The notes under the pieces are model-generated. The model saw only the letters and a program-made list of their open reading frames with translations. It did no database searches and was not told the origin of the DNA. This document shows positions 46,551 through 58,572 of a stretch of DNA of 64,000 nucleotides, piece after piece. Position 1 is the stretch's first letter, and every line of letters starts with the position of its first letter. The position numbers and the translations under genes were made by a program. This DNA is from Centrapalus pauciflorus (taxonomy: Eukaryota; Streptophyta; Magnoliopsida; Asterales; Asteraceae), in NCBI GenBank assembly GCA_020465985.1, contig JAANYP010000373.1, forward strand, positions 147,403-211,402, written 5' to 3'.

Positions 46551-46991
46551 AGGGGTGTAAGCGAGCCGAGCCGAGCCCATTTAAGCTCGAATTCGACTCG
46601 TTTTAAAATTACCAGGATCGAGCTCGAGCTTTGTATGTAAAGCTCGAGCTCGACTCGTAAATAGTTTTCCGAGCTCGAGCACGGCTCAGGCTCGACTCGT
46701 TTATCATATATTTTAAGTTTTTTAATTAATTTTTAAATAATCTTTTTATATAATATATAAAACTTGTAAGTTTAATATATTTTTATTTATTTAATCTATA
46801 TATTATGTATTTATTAATTTAAAAATATATTTATATATTGGCTCGTTTAGGCTCGCGAGCTCGATATGTGAAGCTCGGACTCGAGCTCGTTTATTAAACG
46901 AGCTCGAATTTAGGCTCTGGCTCGTTTAATTCGAGCTTTTTTCGAGCTGTAATTGAGTCGAGCTCAAGTAGCTCGGCTCATTTACACCCCT
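46551..46991. repeat. GAGCTCG-rich MITE, long copy
   Basis: Inverted ends AGGGGTGTAAGCGAGCCGAG and, complemented, AGGGGTGTAAATGAGCCGAG. AT-rich centre between two GAGCTCG-rich arms. Same family as 10542-10702. No clear target duplication. Confidence 0.75.
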
Positions 46992-47276
46992 AGTTTTACA
47001 ATGTTGTTTTTCTTATTCAATTTCAATACATTTTGTTGTCATATACTGTTTGGTATTATTATTATAAATACAAAAATTACTTTTATATATACTTATTATA
47101 TAGTTGCATTATCGTTAATTATATTGTCTTGGGTATAACACGTATTATTTTCATGAACCATCTTAATCTCTAACCATACCTATGGGTCTTTAGTATTTGT
47201 TTGGGGCGTATTTGGGATGCACCCATATGCCTCCACTTGCGCATCTTTGCTCGTTTTGACTCCAAAATTGTATGGT

Positions 47277-47830
47277 AGAGATGATCAACAGTTTGGTCTT
47301 GAGTTCGTTTGTTTTTTTCATTTGAATTTTTTTAGTCCTAAACTAAAAACCAAACCAAATCAAAGTCAAAGTTGTATAAATCATTCCGTAAACCGAATTT
47401 GAATTCGGTTTGATTAAATTTATAAAGCAAAGAAATCAAATCTTCAATGCAAAAAAATTTACAAACACCCAAATACCAAACGACAAATACAAAACTATCC
47501 AGCATCTAAAATAGCCAAGTATTAAGTATATGCAATCCTAAAATATCTAGTTAAATACACATAAAATGTTTTACGTCAAAAGAAATTAATCCCAAAATAT
47601 CAAGTTCTCAAATGGCCTAACGTCAAAAGAAATTATATATTCGGTAATTTGGGTTGGTTTGGTTCCGCATCGGCTAGATCAGATATCAATCCAAAAACCG
47701 AGTTTCATAATCGATTTGTTTTGAAAGCAAACCGAAAATCAAATTATAAATTTGATTTGGCTTTAAAAGGATTCTATTTGGTTAGGTTTTCGATTTTTTT
47801 TATTCCTAGACCAAAAACAGTCCACCCTTA
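47277..47830. repeat. MITE-like element with GGTTTGGT-type ends
   Basis: Left end AGAGATGATCAACAGTTTGG and complemented right end TAAGGGTGGACTGTTTTTGG are similar, and the interior repeats AACCGAATTTG and its complement. Confidence 0.5.
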
Positions 47831-47856
47831 GTTTTCGCCTTACTTGCTCCACCTAT

Positions 47857-48185
47857 ACATTAAAAAGTTTTTTTAAAATTTTTTTCATAATCAAGTTTAA
47901 ATTTACATTACACATATATGAGTTTCACATATATTCAGACTTTCTACATCTTTAAAAATTATGTAAATGTGCATGCATATTTATGTGAATAGTCATTCAC
48001 ATATAGTCATTCATGTGAATGATCATTCACATCATTCCGAAGAAAATTTTTTCGAATCTAAGATATGATCTTCTTGATGAAAAAGTTTTATAATATTGGG
48101 TTATATATGTCTATGCGATAAAATAAATATGTGATTGAACATTCACAACAGGGACGCTGGATACGCATGAAATTAAGGAGAACGC
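47857..48185. repeat. Dispersed repeat, copy 2
   Basis: Resembles 14010-14380: AATTATGTAAATGTGCATGC, ATGTGAATGATCATTCACAT and the end GGTAAACCTGAT. Confidence 0.55.
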
Positions 48186-48193
48186 TGGTAAAC

Positions 48194-48197
<4 letters not shown>

Positions 48198-48283
<86 letters not shown>
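48198..48283. repeat. (AT)n microsatellite
   Basis: About 42 AT units. Confidence 0.96.
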
Positions 48284-48289
<6 letters not shown>

Positions 48290-48298
48290 GGTTCAAGA

Positions 48299-48652
48299 GA
48301 GTACCACCCATTATGCAGAGCACCAGAAGGTATCACATTTAAAAAAACTTTTTTTAAATTTTTTTTCATAAACATGTTTTAATTAACATTTTGAAGATCA
48401 TATGTAAATTTCGCATACATTCACATCTCCTAGCTCCTAAAAAAAGATGTGAACACACATTTACATAATTTTGAAGACATGTGAACGTGCATTTATGTGA
48501 TATGTGTTTTCATGTACTTTGAGTGTTCGGATTTGCGTGAAATTTACATATCATCTATGTAATGTTAATTAAAATATGTTAATGAAAAAAATTTCAAAAA
48601 ACTTACTTTTAAGGGTAGTACCTTCTGGTGCACTGCATAATGTGTGGTACTC
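48299..48652. repeat. 354 bp MITE with about 35 bp inverted ends
   Basis: Left GAGTACCACCCATTATGCAG and complemented right GAGTACCACACATTATGCAG, both going on to CACCAGAAGGTA. Abuts the (AT)n tract. Confidence 0.8.
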
Positions 48653-48888
48653 ACTTTAAATTTTTTTCATATTAATTTATACACAAATAATATTCCTATT
48701 TGTAAAAGAATTACATACATTCATAATTCCTAGCATCTTAAAAGTCATGTGAACGTGAAAAAATTCATGTGAACATACGTTCACAACAGTGCAGTTCATG
48801 TGAACATGCACGTTTCACATAGTTATAGTGTGTGTTTATTTGTGATTTTTTACAGTTAGTCTTGTATTATTAATTTAAACATGATTAT

Positions 48889-49139
48889 TGTAGGATCGAT
48901 AAACTTCACGTTTCAATCAGATTTCAAGCACTCACGGAAAATAATGGAAAGTATATTGCTATTGAATGCTTGGCTTTTGCTCTCAACATTAAGGTTTAAA
49001 AGATGAAAATGGCAAAAGTCTTGGAAAATTCCTATGGAATTTCCCTATTTATACTAACCTAATATCTAACTATCATCTAATTACATGATTGACCCTAGAC
49101 TTCTATTATATTTAATTATACACTATTTTAGGGCTAACA
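48889..49139 (-). repeat. 3' LTR of the split Sirevirus
   Basis: Minus strand starts TGTTAGCCCTAAAATAG and ends CGATCCTACA, with TATAAATAGG at 49053-49044. I set the start at the second of two tract+TGTTAG units by analogy with the nested element. No second copy to check against. Confidence 0.65.
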
Positions 49140-49740
49140 ATCTCTCCTTTAGTGTATAATTAAATATTTACAATTAAGCGCAATTATACAAGCTTGAATT
49201 ACAAGAAATAAAATTTCTAACAATCTCCCCCTTCTTGAAATCAAGGCTTGTATTCTTCTGAAGTCTTGGGCTCTAAACTCTGACATCTGAACTTTGAAGT
49301 GATCACTTAACTTTGAAGTATCTCATTGATCTTCTTCAGATGAATCTCCCCTTAAATCTTTCAGGTTTGTGGCTCTCTCCTTGCATTAGTAGGTCTTTCT
49401 CCCGCTAAGAACTTCAGCATACATTTCAGCTCACTATCTCCCCCTCATGATGATCATGAGAATTATGATCATCATGTAATAACTTCAGCTCTCCTCTTCA
49501 AATGAACAACCTCAATGTGTCTTCAAATCTTCTTTCTTCGTTGAAACAGATGATTACAGACTCCGAAAGAAAATATTGCATTTTAGAACATTACAGACAC
49601 AAAAATACATCTCTCTCTCACGTTACAAACTCCATCAGTAGCTCTTCCCCTCAATAACAGAATACATTTACAACATATAAATTTCTCTCCCTTTAAAAAC
49701 AACAATCTCTCCCTCATTACAAAATATTCAGGACCAAAAG
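49140..49740 (-). promoter_or_regulatory. Repeated polypurine tracts before the 3' LTR
   Basis: Plus strand ATCTCTCCTTTAG (49140), ATCTCCCCCTTCTTG (49222), ATCTCCCCCTCATGATG (about 49437) and weaker CTCTCCC runs to 49740. Each is, on the minus strand, a purine tract often followed by TGTTAG. Confidence 0.65.
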
Positions 49741-49767
49741 AATATTACAGTGAAGTTCATGGCTTTG

Positions 49768-50480
49768 CAACGCTTAGCGCTGGCGTGACATTAACACTGG
49801 TAGGATTTCCAAACAATCATCGTGAAATCCTTTATCATGAAAGAATCACTCATATTTAGTTCCGGCTTTGTCTCGGTAGACAAACTTTTATAGTCACGCA
49901 GACTGTAGACTCCATGTGTCCTAGAAGTGTATAACATTAAGCTCTAGACTCATAGTGCATCAACTGAAGTCGGAAACAGGAGTGGATGTCTTCTTTGTTT
50001 CAATATCAACAATATCCAAATGATATGTCGATAGAGTATGTGATATATCTACGTGTGAATTGAAACAGAAGTCTTTTAAGAGACGACTGAGTAGCTAGGG
50101 GGTTAGATGCATGCGTCACTAGGTCCATGACGTCTTTGTTCAATACCTAATTCCAACTTATGCAATTTGGTAGCAGATGTAGGAAACCCACCAGACTGAC
50201 ACAGTGTAGGTAAGATTTTCTTTTTCTTTTAATCCTTTCTCACCCCTCAGCTCTCATCATTTTTCAACTGTACTCCCTCCGGCTCACTTTTAGCTCATGA
50301 TGCAACCCCATCTCATTTCGAGAACCCCTCTCATTTACATTTTATCTCTGCTGGACCCTGTTAGCACCCCGTGGTAACTAACACTCCTCAACTAATTGAC
50401 CTGAGAACCCTTACTCACGCAAACTAAAGTGGTTTGCTCCATGGGTAGGTCTTCCGGCTTTGGTTTAGACCATAGGAACT
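49768..50480 (-). ncRNA. Conserved structured non-coding block, copy in split Sirevirus
   Basis: About 85 bases in 100 match 54668-55410 in the nested element although coding parts differ. Paired words give stems in both: GGATTTCC/GAAATCC, GTTTCAAT/ATTGAAAC, GCGTCA/TGACGT. No open frame. Type is chosen because it would be transcribed as part of the element RNA; an independent RNA is not shown. Confidence 0.45.
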
Positions 50481-51193
50481 GTAAGGTCTACCACTGCAAG
50501 ATCTATCTAGACGCGGATCCGTGAACGAGTGCGGAATCCTCGTTAACGGTTAGACGGACAACTCTCAACCATGAAACACGGAGACCATTAGACGCTGAAC
50601 GAGCGACACACGAACGATCCTACGAACTAATTCTCTCCGAAACAGCACTCACCTAGTTGATAAACTCGAGATCGCCTTAAGCTTAATTCCTCACGAATTC
50701 TGCTAAAAGTCTCTTAATGACTCGAGTCTATCCCTAATTATAGACCTTGATTCGAGTCTGATGTGGGCCAAACTCGAATCTGGCCCAAGGCCCATTCGAG
50801 TCTGTCCACAAGGACACTCTTAAATCTGACACATTCGAATCTAAGGTCACATTCGAATCTATCACAGATTCGAATGTCTTCCCTTATGCAATTCGAATCT
50901 AGCCAAAACACTTAAACACTTAAACACTTAAGTGATGAAACTTATGTTTTTACTTATGCTTGAGCTAATATTTGACCTTTATGTTTGAACTTCTTGCAAT
51001 ATGTTACATCAAGTTCAAACACACAATCAATAACAGACAAACACATATAAACATATATATCAAAACACTTGTTAATTCTCAATACTCAGAATATTACTTA
51101 AACCAAAATGCTAATCGATTAGACTGCTATCGTCACACAGGGTGTACCAACAGACTCCCCCTTGACGATAGCTTCTAATTATTTACATCAAAT
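50481..51193 (-). other. Spacer between post-pol frame and conserved block
   Basis: Non-coding. 50740-50910 has about ten TTCGAATC/GATTCGAG words. 51152 is ACTCCCCCTTGACG, one more polypurine tract, with TGTTGG after it on the minus strand. Confidence 0.6.
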
Positions 51194-53616
51194 TTAAGTA
51201 CTAGAACTATATATACTACTGCCAGCATATAACCCAGCATCTATACAAACTTTAACTACCTTTTGGAACTTCCTGGCCTCAGATCTCCATGCTTCAATAA
51301 AGAAGATAGGCTGATCATTTAGCTTCTTCAGGTCGTCCTTTGATAGATTTATCAAATGCAATGGATCATATACTTTCAAAATGACCTTTTCGTCTTGATC
51401 TTCCATGACAGCTTCAGCAGTATCACTATCGAGGTACCACCACTTCATGTTGCTCAAAATGTTCTGTGGCATCGATTTCATAGGCACTTTCTTCAGACAT
51501 TTGACTGGCTTATACACCATTTTGGCCCAAGGTCTTCCAGTATGAGGATCTATCCTCGATCCATCCTCGACCCTTTTTCCTAATCTCGGGTTAAGCCTCT
51601 CAAACTTCCCTGAACGACCCTCTTTTCTTATTATTCTTGCCATTACTTCAGCATACGGGTCTTCGCCTATATTAACCAGTTCTTTCCACGCAAGCTCTTT
51701 TACTTCAATCTTGGGCAGTGTATTGAACGCTTTTAGTGTTCGCCTCAAGTATTGTAGTCCATCTCTTCTTTTCAGGATAAATAGCTGCAGTTCTTTGTCA
51801 AAGAACCAGCTTATAATGCCTCCCGAGAAGCTTCCAGCATCCGGAACTCTCATTTTCTTCTTCATCTTCAGCTGATCCTTCTTTTCTTCCTTCTTGAACC
51901 AAAGATTTATCAAATCAGCTCTAGATGGCTCTTTCTCGGCCTCTTCAAGTTCTTTGTCCTCAACTGAGGCTACCTTGATGTAATCAATGTCAATCACATT
52001 ATGATTTTGTCCTTCATATAGCTCCGTGACCGGTTGTGAATTGATTACCACTTCATTGACATGATCGTCTTCATCATCCAACACTTCGTCGTCTGATTTC
52101 CAGTCCACAACCTCCTCTGGAATGAATTCTCCTTCCTCTAACTCTTCTTCTTCATCATCAAAATCCATAAGCTCTTCCTCAATGTCCTTCAGTGCATCAA
52201 TCATGTCACTGTCCAAAACCCTTGAGGAACCTGCTTCTTTTCCGGATCCTCCTACTTCTCCTTCTGTACTAGGCTCCCCCTGAACTTGTGTAGCTTGAGC
52301 TGCAGGAAAATCTACAGGCTCATTCTCATTATGTGCACCGGGATCATTGCCTTCGTCATCATCCTCTCTACGCTGCATCTCCTGATCCCTACAACTTGTC
52401 TCCCCCTGAGCTTGTAAATTTTTCATGAGCTGCTCAAGGAGGGACCTCATTGATCGGATCTCTGACGACTGATCTGCAATAAAGGATTTTAATTCAGTGT
52501 TTTCTTCCCTTACATCCTCCACAATCTTCCTCATTTCGGCATTGTCCTAATCAAGATTTGCGTTATGCGCCTGGAGCTCGCCGACAGCCTTTGTTAGGGT
52601 TAAGATCTGAACATGCTGGAAGTCAACACGTCCCTTGAGTTGCATAAACCTCTGATTTTCAGCATAGGCGGTTGAGGTAGATGGAATGGACTGAATGGGA
52701 GAAGGAATGAATGGTGGTGGAATATATGGCTCATGATGCTGAGGTGGTGGTGATGGTGGAGCGGTGGCTTGTGGTTCAGGAGTTTGAGTTTGAGACTGTT
52801 GGGCTTCAGATGTTGATGTTGACCCTTGCATGAACCGGTGACGCTTGGCCCTCTGCCTAGTCACCAAGGGAGCAACTTCCTCCTCTTCGAAGTCTGAATC
52901 TTCAGATTCCCTTTCCTCTCTTCTCCTTGATCCTGCTTCATTCACTATCAACCTAGATCCATAGGTTCCGATTTGAATTCTGGGATCTGCATCCACTGAT
53001 TCAGGAGCTTCAACCTCCTGCTCCTCCATATCATCCGACTCTGATTCTGATGATGTTAAGCCTTCATCAGCCCTCTCTGGCTCATACTCATCCACATCTC
53101 TAAAAACATCTTCTGCTCCTTCTGGTGGACTGAGCAGCTCACCCACTAATGCTGCGGCCACGTCTTCGTTTGCATGGGGTCCTGATGCCCATATTTCTTC
53201 TAGTGTTTGCGCGATTTGCTCAGATTCAGGAACCGCACTCGAAGGCCCTGTTTCCTGTGCTTGAGGCTGCTCACTTGTAGAAGGCCTTGATGCCTGGATT
53301 TGACTCGCTGCTGGTCTCTGACGGCGTCTTGGAGCACGCGGCTGCTGTTGTTGTTGACGTTGTGGTTGTTGTTGTTGCGGTTGAAACTCAACGACCCCTG
53401 CCCAGTTGGCATCTTCCGGGGCTTGAAAATTCCTATCCAAAATTGCTCCGAATAATGGACGAGCAACAGGAACAGCCAATCTTCCTCGGTGTGAGGAACA
53501 ATCAGCGAAAATCCGTTTGTCCATAATATTAACACTCAGAAAGTCATTTGACGGCGGGAGATTTGGCAAGAAGTGCCTTATCAACATCATTATGAACCTT
53601 GGGTACAACAAGAATC
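51194..53616 (-). pseudogene. Post-pol frame of the split Sirevirus, 3' part
   Basis: From 53616 to 51194 the frame is open except for one TAG at 52549-52547. First part: FIMMLIRHFLPNLP, a Gln/Arg/Pro-rich linker, acidic stretches (EEQEVEAPESVD) and a short coiled coil (VEDVREENTELKSFI). After the stop come more acidic residues and a better ordered C-terminal domain (ISWFFDKELQLFILKR; NMKWWYLDSDTAEAVM; LINLSKDDLKKLN). No membrane segment stands out. I know similar proteins only as unnamed retroelement products in Asteraceae; the function is unknown. The 5' part is at 60176-60798; the two pieces are in the same phase when one TTTCC copy is discounted. Confidence 0.7.
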
Positions 53617-53621
53617 TTTCC

Positions 53622-53951
53622 TGTGAATTCATATTTCTAGCAATTCATTCAACATTAAACAATTCATATGAACAATTATCAATCCAACACATTATATTGA
53701 ATGATTAAAGAGAGAAATATTACATTGGTGTTCTTGGCTTTCTTGCAAAGCAATCCTTCTTTTCTCTCTAATTCCAGCCGTGTATTTTTGTGTAATCTGA
53801 GATTCCTTTTTTTTTTTCAACAGTGCACATATCATTCCTATTTATACTTAATACACAAGTATTAAGTATTTACACAAACAAACCCTAAACTATTTAGAAT
53901 TTACAAACATATACAATATAATTGTTTCATCTCTATTATTTATTCCCAACA
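53622..53951 (-). repeat. 3' LTR of the nested Sirevirus
   Basis: 330 bp; same as the 5' LTR apart from one extra T in a poly-T (plus strand) run. Confidence 0.95.
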
Positions 53952-54540
53952 TTCTCCCCCTTCGAGATGAACACAATTATTGAAATAATATTCATTTCAG
54001 CTCTACAAATATTGTCCCTAACAATCTCCCCCTTAGAGATGAAATCAATTTTCTGATAAAAGATCATTTCAGGGACTTTTTCGTGAATATTCTTCTTTTC
54101 TCTGATCTCTGAATCTTCTTCTTTTCTTTATTTGACTCTCTCTGATCTTCACATATCTTCTTCTCTGATCTTCTCTTTTCTTGTATTTTCTTGTAAGTAC
54201 ACTCCCCCTTGAATCCTGAATAGCTTTTTAATTCTCTCCCTTGATCAATTGTCTTGAGATGATGTAGCAATTGTCTTCAGTTGATTTCAAACTACTCAAC
54301 AGTTGTTTCTGAAATTCAGCTTTTCTCCCCCTCATGATGATCATAAAAAATTATGAACATCATGCAAAAACTTCAGAAACATTAATTCAATGAAATTACA
54401 GTAGAAGAAATACAACAACAATTACAACTCAGAAATTATTACAAATTGATTTTCTCCCCCTTAAACTGACATCTCTCCCCCTATACAAAACAGATTTATC
54501 TCACCCCCTCAAAAAGTTCACTCCCCCTCGAATTGATATT
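53952..54540 (-). promoter_or_regulatory. Multiple polypurine tracts, nested Sirevirus
   Basis: At least seven CTCCCCC(T) runs on the plus strand in 590 bases (53955, 54031, 54203, 54326, 54455, 54476, 54522), the first joined to the LTR and the second followed on the minus strand by TGTTAGGG. This is the multi-tract layout reported for Sireviruses. Confidence 0.8.
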
Positions 54541-54667
54541 ATATCTTTTTAGAACAAAACAAAGCTTTACAACTTTGGGGAAAATGAAACACATTCATTT
54601 TGTGAGAAAACAAGTCCAGGTCCACATAGGATTCCTGTTTGCACAATAGACAAAATCTATGTGACCT

Positions 54668-55410
54668 ACTTTCAGCGCTGGCGTGATGTTAACACTGGTA
54701 GGATTTCCAAATAGTCATCGTGAAATCCTTTATCATGAAAGAATCACTCTTATTTGTTCCGGCTTAGTCACTTTGGACTAGCAGTTTATAGTCACGCAGA
54801 CTGTTAGACTCGATGTGTCCTAAAAGTGTATATAATTAGCTCTAGACACAATGTGCATCAAATGAAATTGGAGACCGGAGCAACTGTCTTCCTTGTTTCA
54901 ATATCAATAATATCCAAATGATATATCGATAGAAATGTGTTATATCTCCGTGATTATTGAAACAGAAATCTTTTGAGAGATAACTGAGTAGTTGGTGGGG
55001 TTAAGTGCATGCGTCACTGGGTCCATGACGTCTTTTTCAATATCAAGTCACCTAGGGCTTGATAGATTATGTGGTTTACCCAGCAGACACAGTGTAGGTA
55101 GGATTTTATTTTCTTCAAATCCTTTCTCAACACTCAGCTCTCAGCATTTTTCAACTAAGCTCCCTCCGGCTCACTTTTAAGAAATGAATTCAGTCAGCTT
55201 TATAGCAAAAGCATGACCTGATGCACCACCATCTCCTTTCAATATCAATATCCCTCTCATTTACATTTTATCTCTGCTCGACCCTGTCAGTATCCCGTGA
55301 TAACTGACACTTCTCATCTAATAAACCTAAAGAACCCTCACCCGCACAATCTATAGATGGTTTGCTTCTTGGGTAGGTCTTCCGGTTCTGGTTAGACCAT
55401 AGAAGCGATA
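54668..55410 (-). ncRNA. Conserved structured non-coding block, copy in nested Sirevirus
   Basis: Counterpart of 49768-50480, from AGCGCTGGCGTGATGTTAAC to about GGTTAGACCATAG. Keeps the same stems, including GTTTCAAT/ATTGAAAC about 80 bases apart, and GCATGCGTCACT with CCATGACGTC. No open frame. Confidence 0.45.
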
Positions 55411-56225
55411 TTTATGCCTATCACTCAGATTGGTGCATAATCGGAGTCAGCAGAAAAATTTTCAGCTTTGAAAGGTCATGAGATATGATGAAATCCAACT
55501 TATATGGTATTGGAGATGATATGCAGATAATTTTGGGAGATATCAGAATGAAATGGAAAATCTGATATATGATATGAAAAGAATAAGATTTTTTTTTAAA
55601 GAATTAGCACATGGGAGATAACGGGAGAATCCAGTATAAATTGGAAGAGTTCTAACAAAAAAAATCTCAGAAGAAATGAGATTATGAAAATCAAAGAGAT
55701 TAGATCAATTAATCTCAATGATAGATTCAGAGATTCATAAAAAATTTCTTTCAGCTCAAAAACTCTTTTTATGTGTGTGTCAAATATTTTCGTGAAAAAT
55801 CACACATAGTTTTGAAAAATGTCATCGTCAAAGTGCATCTGAAACTCCCCCTGGAAATAAGCAGACATAGTTAGTCAACTCATAGAAATGAAACAAAGAG
55901 CAAAAAATTATAAAAATAAAACTCCCTATTTGTCAATTCAGCATCAGAGTTGAATGCAGGGCAGGAATTCCAGAAAGATTCGTCTTTCAGAATCGGGTTC
56001 TAATCTGAAGTGATTAGAAGCCATTTGTCGCATAAGCTTGGGTTTCAGTCTGAAGTAACTGAAAACCATTGTCTCTGGTTCATTGAAGTCCGAGTTCTAG
56101 TCTGAACTTAACTAGAAACCAATTTTGAGTTGAAGCACGGGTCTTGACCTGAAGTAATCAAGAGCCTATTGAAATGAAGAACGGGTCCTTATCTGGAATG
56201 ATAAGAAACCTATAACCTGCAAAAT
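55411..56225 (-). other. Non-coding part of the nested Sirevirus
   Basis: No frame. 55980-56200 repeats GTCTGAAGTAA(C/T)TGAAA-type words every 60 bases or so, which looks like eroded gag repeats. Confidence 0.5.
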
Positions 56226-56438
56226 TTAAGATGTCTTTGGTATCCAAACAGATTTGGATCCAGACTTGTTAGCGCTCTTGGGTACCCATTTCAAAACGGG
56301 TTTTGGTACCCACTTGTACTTGGGTTTAGGTACCCGTTGCAAGTTATAACTATCAGCTTCTTTTCCAAAAGCAGAAAACAAATTTCTTTGAGTATGAGAA
56401 AATTGAATATCTGAATGTAGGTCCCGAGAGGTTCCCAA
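56226..56438 (-). pseudogene. Gag C-terminal fragment of the nested Sirevirus
   Basis: Seventy residues with PKPKYKWVPKPVLKWVPK, the repeated KWVPK ending of Sirevirus gag proteins. It is separated from the main gag frame by about 1 kb of non-coding DNA. Confidence 0.6.
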
Positions 56439-57501
56439 AGTATATAGTTATAAGCTGTAGAGGGGGGGTGAATACAGCAATTTAAAATCTACACACTCTT
56501 TTCTCAATGTTTGTATGTATTATCAACAATTTGTTAATTACAAACAAGCTTGAATGCGGAATGGTTCAAGCTGAGATGACAGATACAACAGTATATTTAC
56601 TAGTCTAAGACAGACTCGAACTAGTATACACTGAATACACTCACTAAGATGCACTCAATGTGTTTACAAGACTTTTAAGGAACAGCTTAGGTAAAACAGC
56701 TTTGACACACAGATGCTGATTTACAGAAGACTTGCATGCATGAAGATCACACTTGCACGTTCACTCTTGGTTTAAGCACTTAGCTTTCTTCACTCTTCTT
56801 TCTGACCTTAGAAGCTTCCTTTTATACTCACTTAGAGGATCTAAGAGAAACATCTTCATTGGACGGAATGAAAAAGAAGAAGTCTTGTTGAAAAGACAAC
56901 ATAACCTTTTCTACACTTTTCTGAAAAGCAGACTTGACTTCACATGTGCAGAACTTTTGTCTTTTTACTTTGTCTACTGTTGCATTGCCTTTAACCATTT
57001 TAGGAATGTCAACTTTGCGTCTTTCTTCCTTGTAAAGGCCTATTTTGATATAAGAAAAAGGTCTGTCACCCTTTTTCAAATATCCTTTTGTCTTCATGTT
57101 ACAGAACAGCTTGGGCAGGCTGAGCAGTTCTGTTTTCCACTTTGTCTTCGACTGTGTAAACTGATCTTGTAGTCAAAAAACAATACATGATGACTGGAAA
57201 CAAATTCCATAAAGTGTTTTAGCCTGTTCACACAAGAACAAGGTTCTGTTCCACAAAGAACAGAACACTTTAAAAATGCCCAAAGCTGCTCAACAGTGTA
57301 GAGCAGCAGTAGGAAGTTTATTGTCCAGCCTGTTCAGCAGATAGAGCAGCTTGGACAAACTGTCTTAGTTGCAACAAATGCAACATATAGAACAGCTTTA
57401 GACTGATATTGCAAATCATTTTCAGGTTTCAATAAGGCATATAACAGGCCTTAAATTCAACCTTCAAATGCATCAACAGGTTTGATTATAAAATCTCCCC
57501 C
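56439..57501. other. Non-coding insert between gag pieces
   Basis: Opens with CTGTAGAGGGGGGGTGAATA, a phrase common at Copia LTR borders, and closes with ATCTCCCCCTCAG (57493), a polypurine tract on the minus strand. It contains repeated GAACAG/CTGTTC words (57230-57400). Possibly a solo LTR or a piece of one; I could not find its target duplication. Confidence 0.4.
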
Positions 57502-58572
57502 TCAGATGCAGAACAGGTTTGACTGAGGCCTTTTTGTGCCTAACACTGAATTTCTAAAGAAACTTGAATTTGAATGATCAGACTTTTGCGAACTCTTCTT
57601 TTTGAAAAACTGTCCGGTTCTTGCCTGTTTCTGATAATACTTGGTATTTTTCTGTGAAAATGTTTTCTGATTAGAATGACAAGTATTTTCAGAAACTTTA
57701 AGAAAATTTGACTTCGAAGATTCACCGGTGTAAATCTTGACCGGAAGTTGTTCAACAATTTTATCTTTGCCGCTGTGTATCTTTAACAGATACTTAAGTT
57801 TAAGATCTGAAGAAGAATCAAACTTAGCAGAGTTAGTTAGATTCACTTCACTTTCAGAAGACAAACCAGAGTGATCAACATTGGAATTTAAACACACTGA
57901 AGAAGGGGTCTTAACCTTTGACTCAGTTGATGAAGTAAACACATGTAATTGTTTTGTAAGATGAAGTATCTGATCTTCCAAACTTTTGATAATGACTAAA
58001 TTTGAATTTCTGTCATGATCAAATGATTGGTAATCAGATTTAAAAGATTGTTCTTTGATTAAGAACATTTGTCTTTCATCTTCAAACAATTCATATTTTG
58101 ATTTAAAATCTTGTTCTTTAAGTAAGAACTCATGTCTTTCCTTCTCAATCAAATCTTTAGTTAAAGACAACTCTTGTTGAAGAGCAAGAATTTCTTTATT
58201 TTTGTTTAAAATACAATTCTGATCAGTTGGTTTTGTCTTACAAAGTGTATCTTCAAGATCCTGAACTTTCTTGTAAAGATCAGATCTTTCAGGCAAAAGA
58301 TATTTCAGTTGAGTTGCATTCTGAAAATTTTCTTGTTTCAGCTCATCAAGTTCTTTAAGTAATTCAGATATTTTTAATTGATGAGCACAACTCTCAGAGT
58401 TTTGTTTTTCTTTTAAGCTTTGAATTTCTTCATTCAGTATTTGTACGTCACGTAACGCCAAATGTTTATCAGTATTTAACTGAACGAGAATGTCGTAATT
58501 GTTCTTACGAATCTTTTCAGATTCAGTAAGTTTGGCAATCAGCTCAGACTTTGAAAATTGTTCAAACACCAT
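57502..58572 (-). CDS. Gag-like coiled-coil protein of the nested Sirevirus, 356 residues
   Basis: Open frame starting MVFEQFSKSELIAKLTESEK. Residues 1-215 are almost all coiled coil with heptads of Leu/Ile and Glu/Lys (EEIQSLKEKQ; ELLKELDELKQENF) and two near copies of FLLKEQDFKS (about 150 and 170). A Ser-rich part and a basic, Gln/Lys-rich end (KKKSSQKSDHSNSS) follow, as in nucleocapsid regions. Sirevirus gags carry such a coiled coil and in some cases bind dynein light chain. The N-terminal capsid fold and zinc knuckle are not seen, so this is the middle of a gag now starting from an internal ATG. It ends FCI* just where the insert begins. It may still help particle formation, but that is inference. 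Confidence 0.7.
   Translation of the reverse strand: MVFEQFSKSELIAKLTESEKIRKNNYDILVQLNTDKHLALRDVQILNEEIQSLKEKQNSESCAHQLKISELLKELDELKQENFQNATQLKYLLPERSDLYKKVQDLEDTLCKTKPTDQNCILNKNKEILALQQELSLTKDLIEKERHEFLLKEQDFKSKYELFEDERQMFLIKEQSFKSDYQSFDHDRNSNLVIIKSLEDQILHLTKQLHVFTSSTESKVKTPSSVCLNSNVDHSGLSSESEVNLTNSAKFDSSSDLKLKYLLKIHSGKDKIVEQLPVKIYTGESSKSNFLKVSENTCHSNQKTFSQKNTKYYQKQARTGQFFKKKSSQKSDHSNSSFFRNSVLGTKRPQSNLFCI

Noticed and set aside
49216..49222. Start of the 3' LTR of the split Sirevirus at the first TGTTAG
   Set aside because: In the nested element, where both LTRs are known, the true start is the second tract+TGTTG unit; by analogy I chose 49139.
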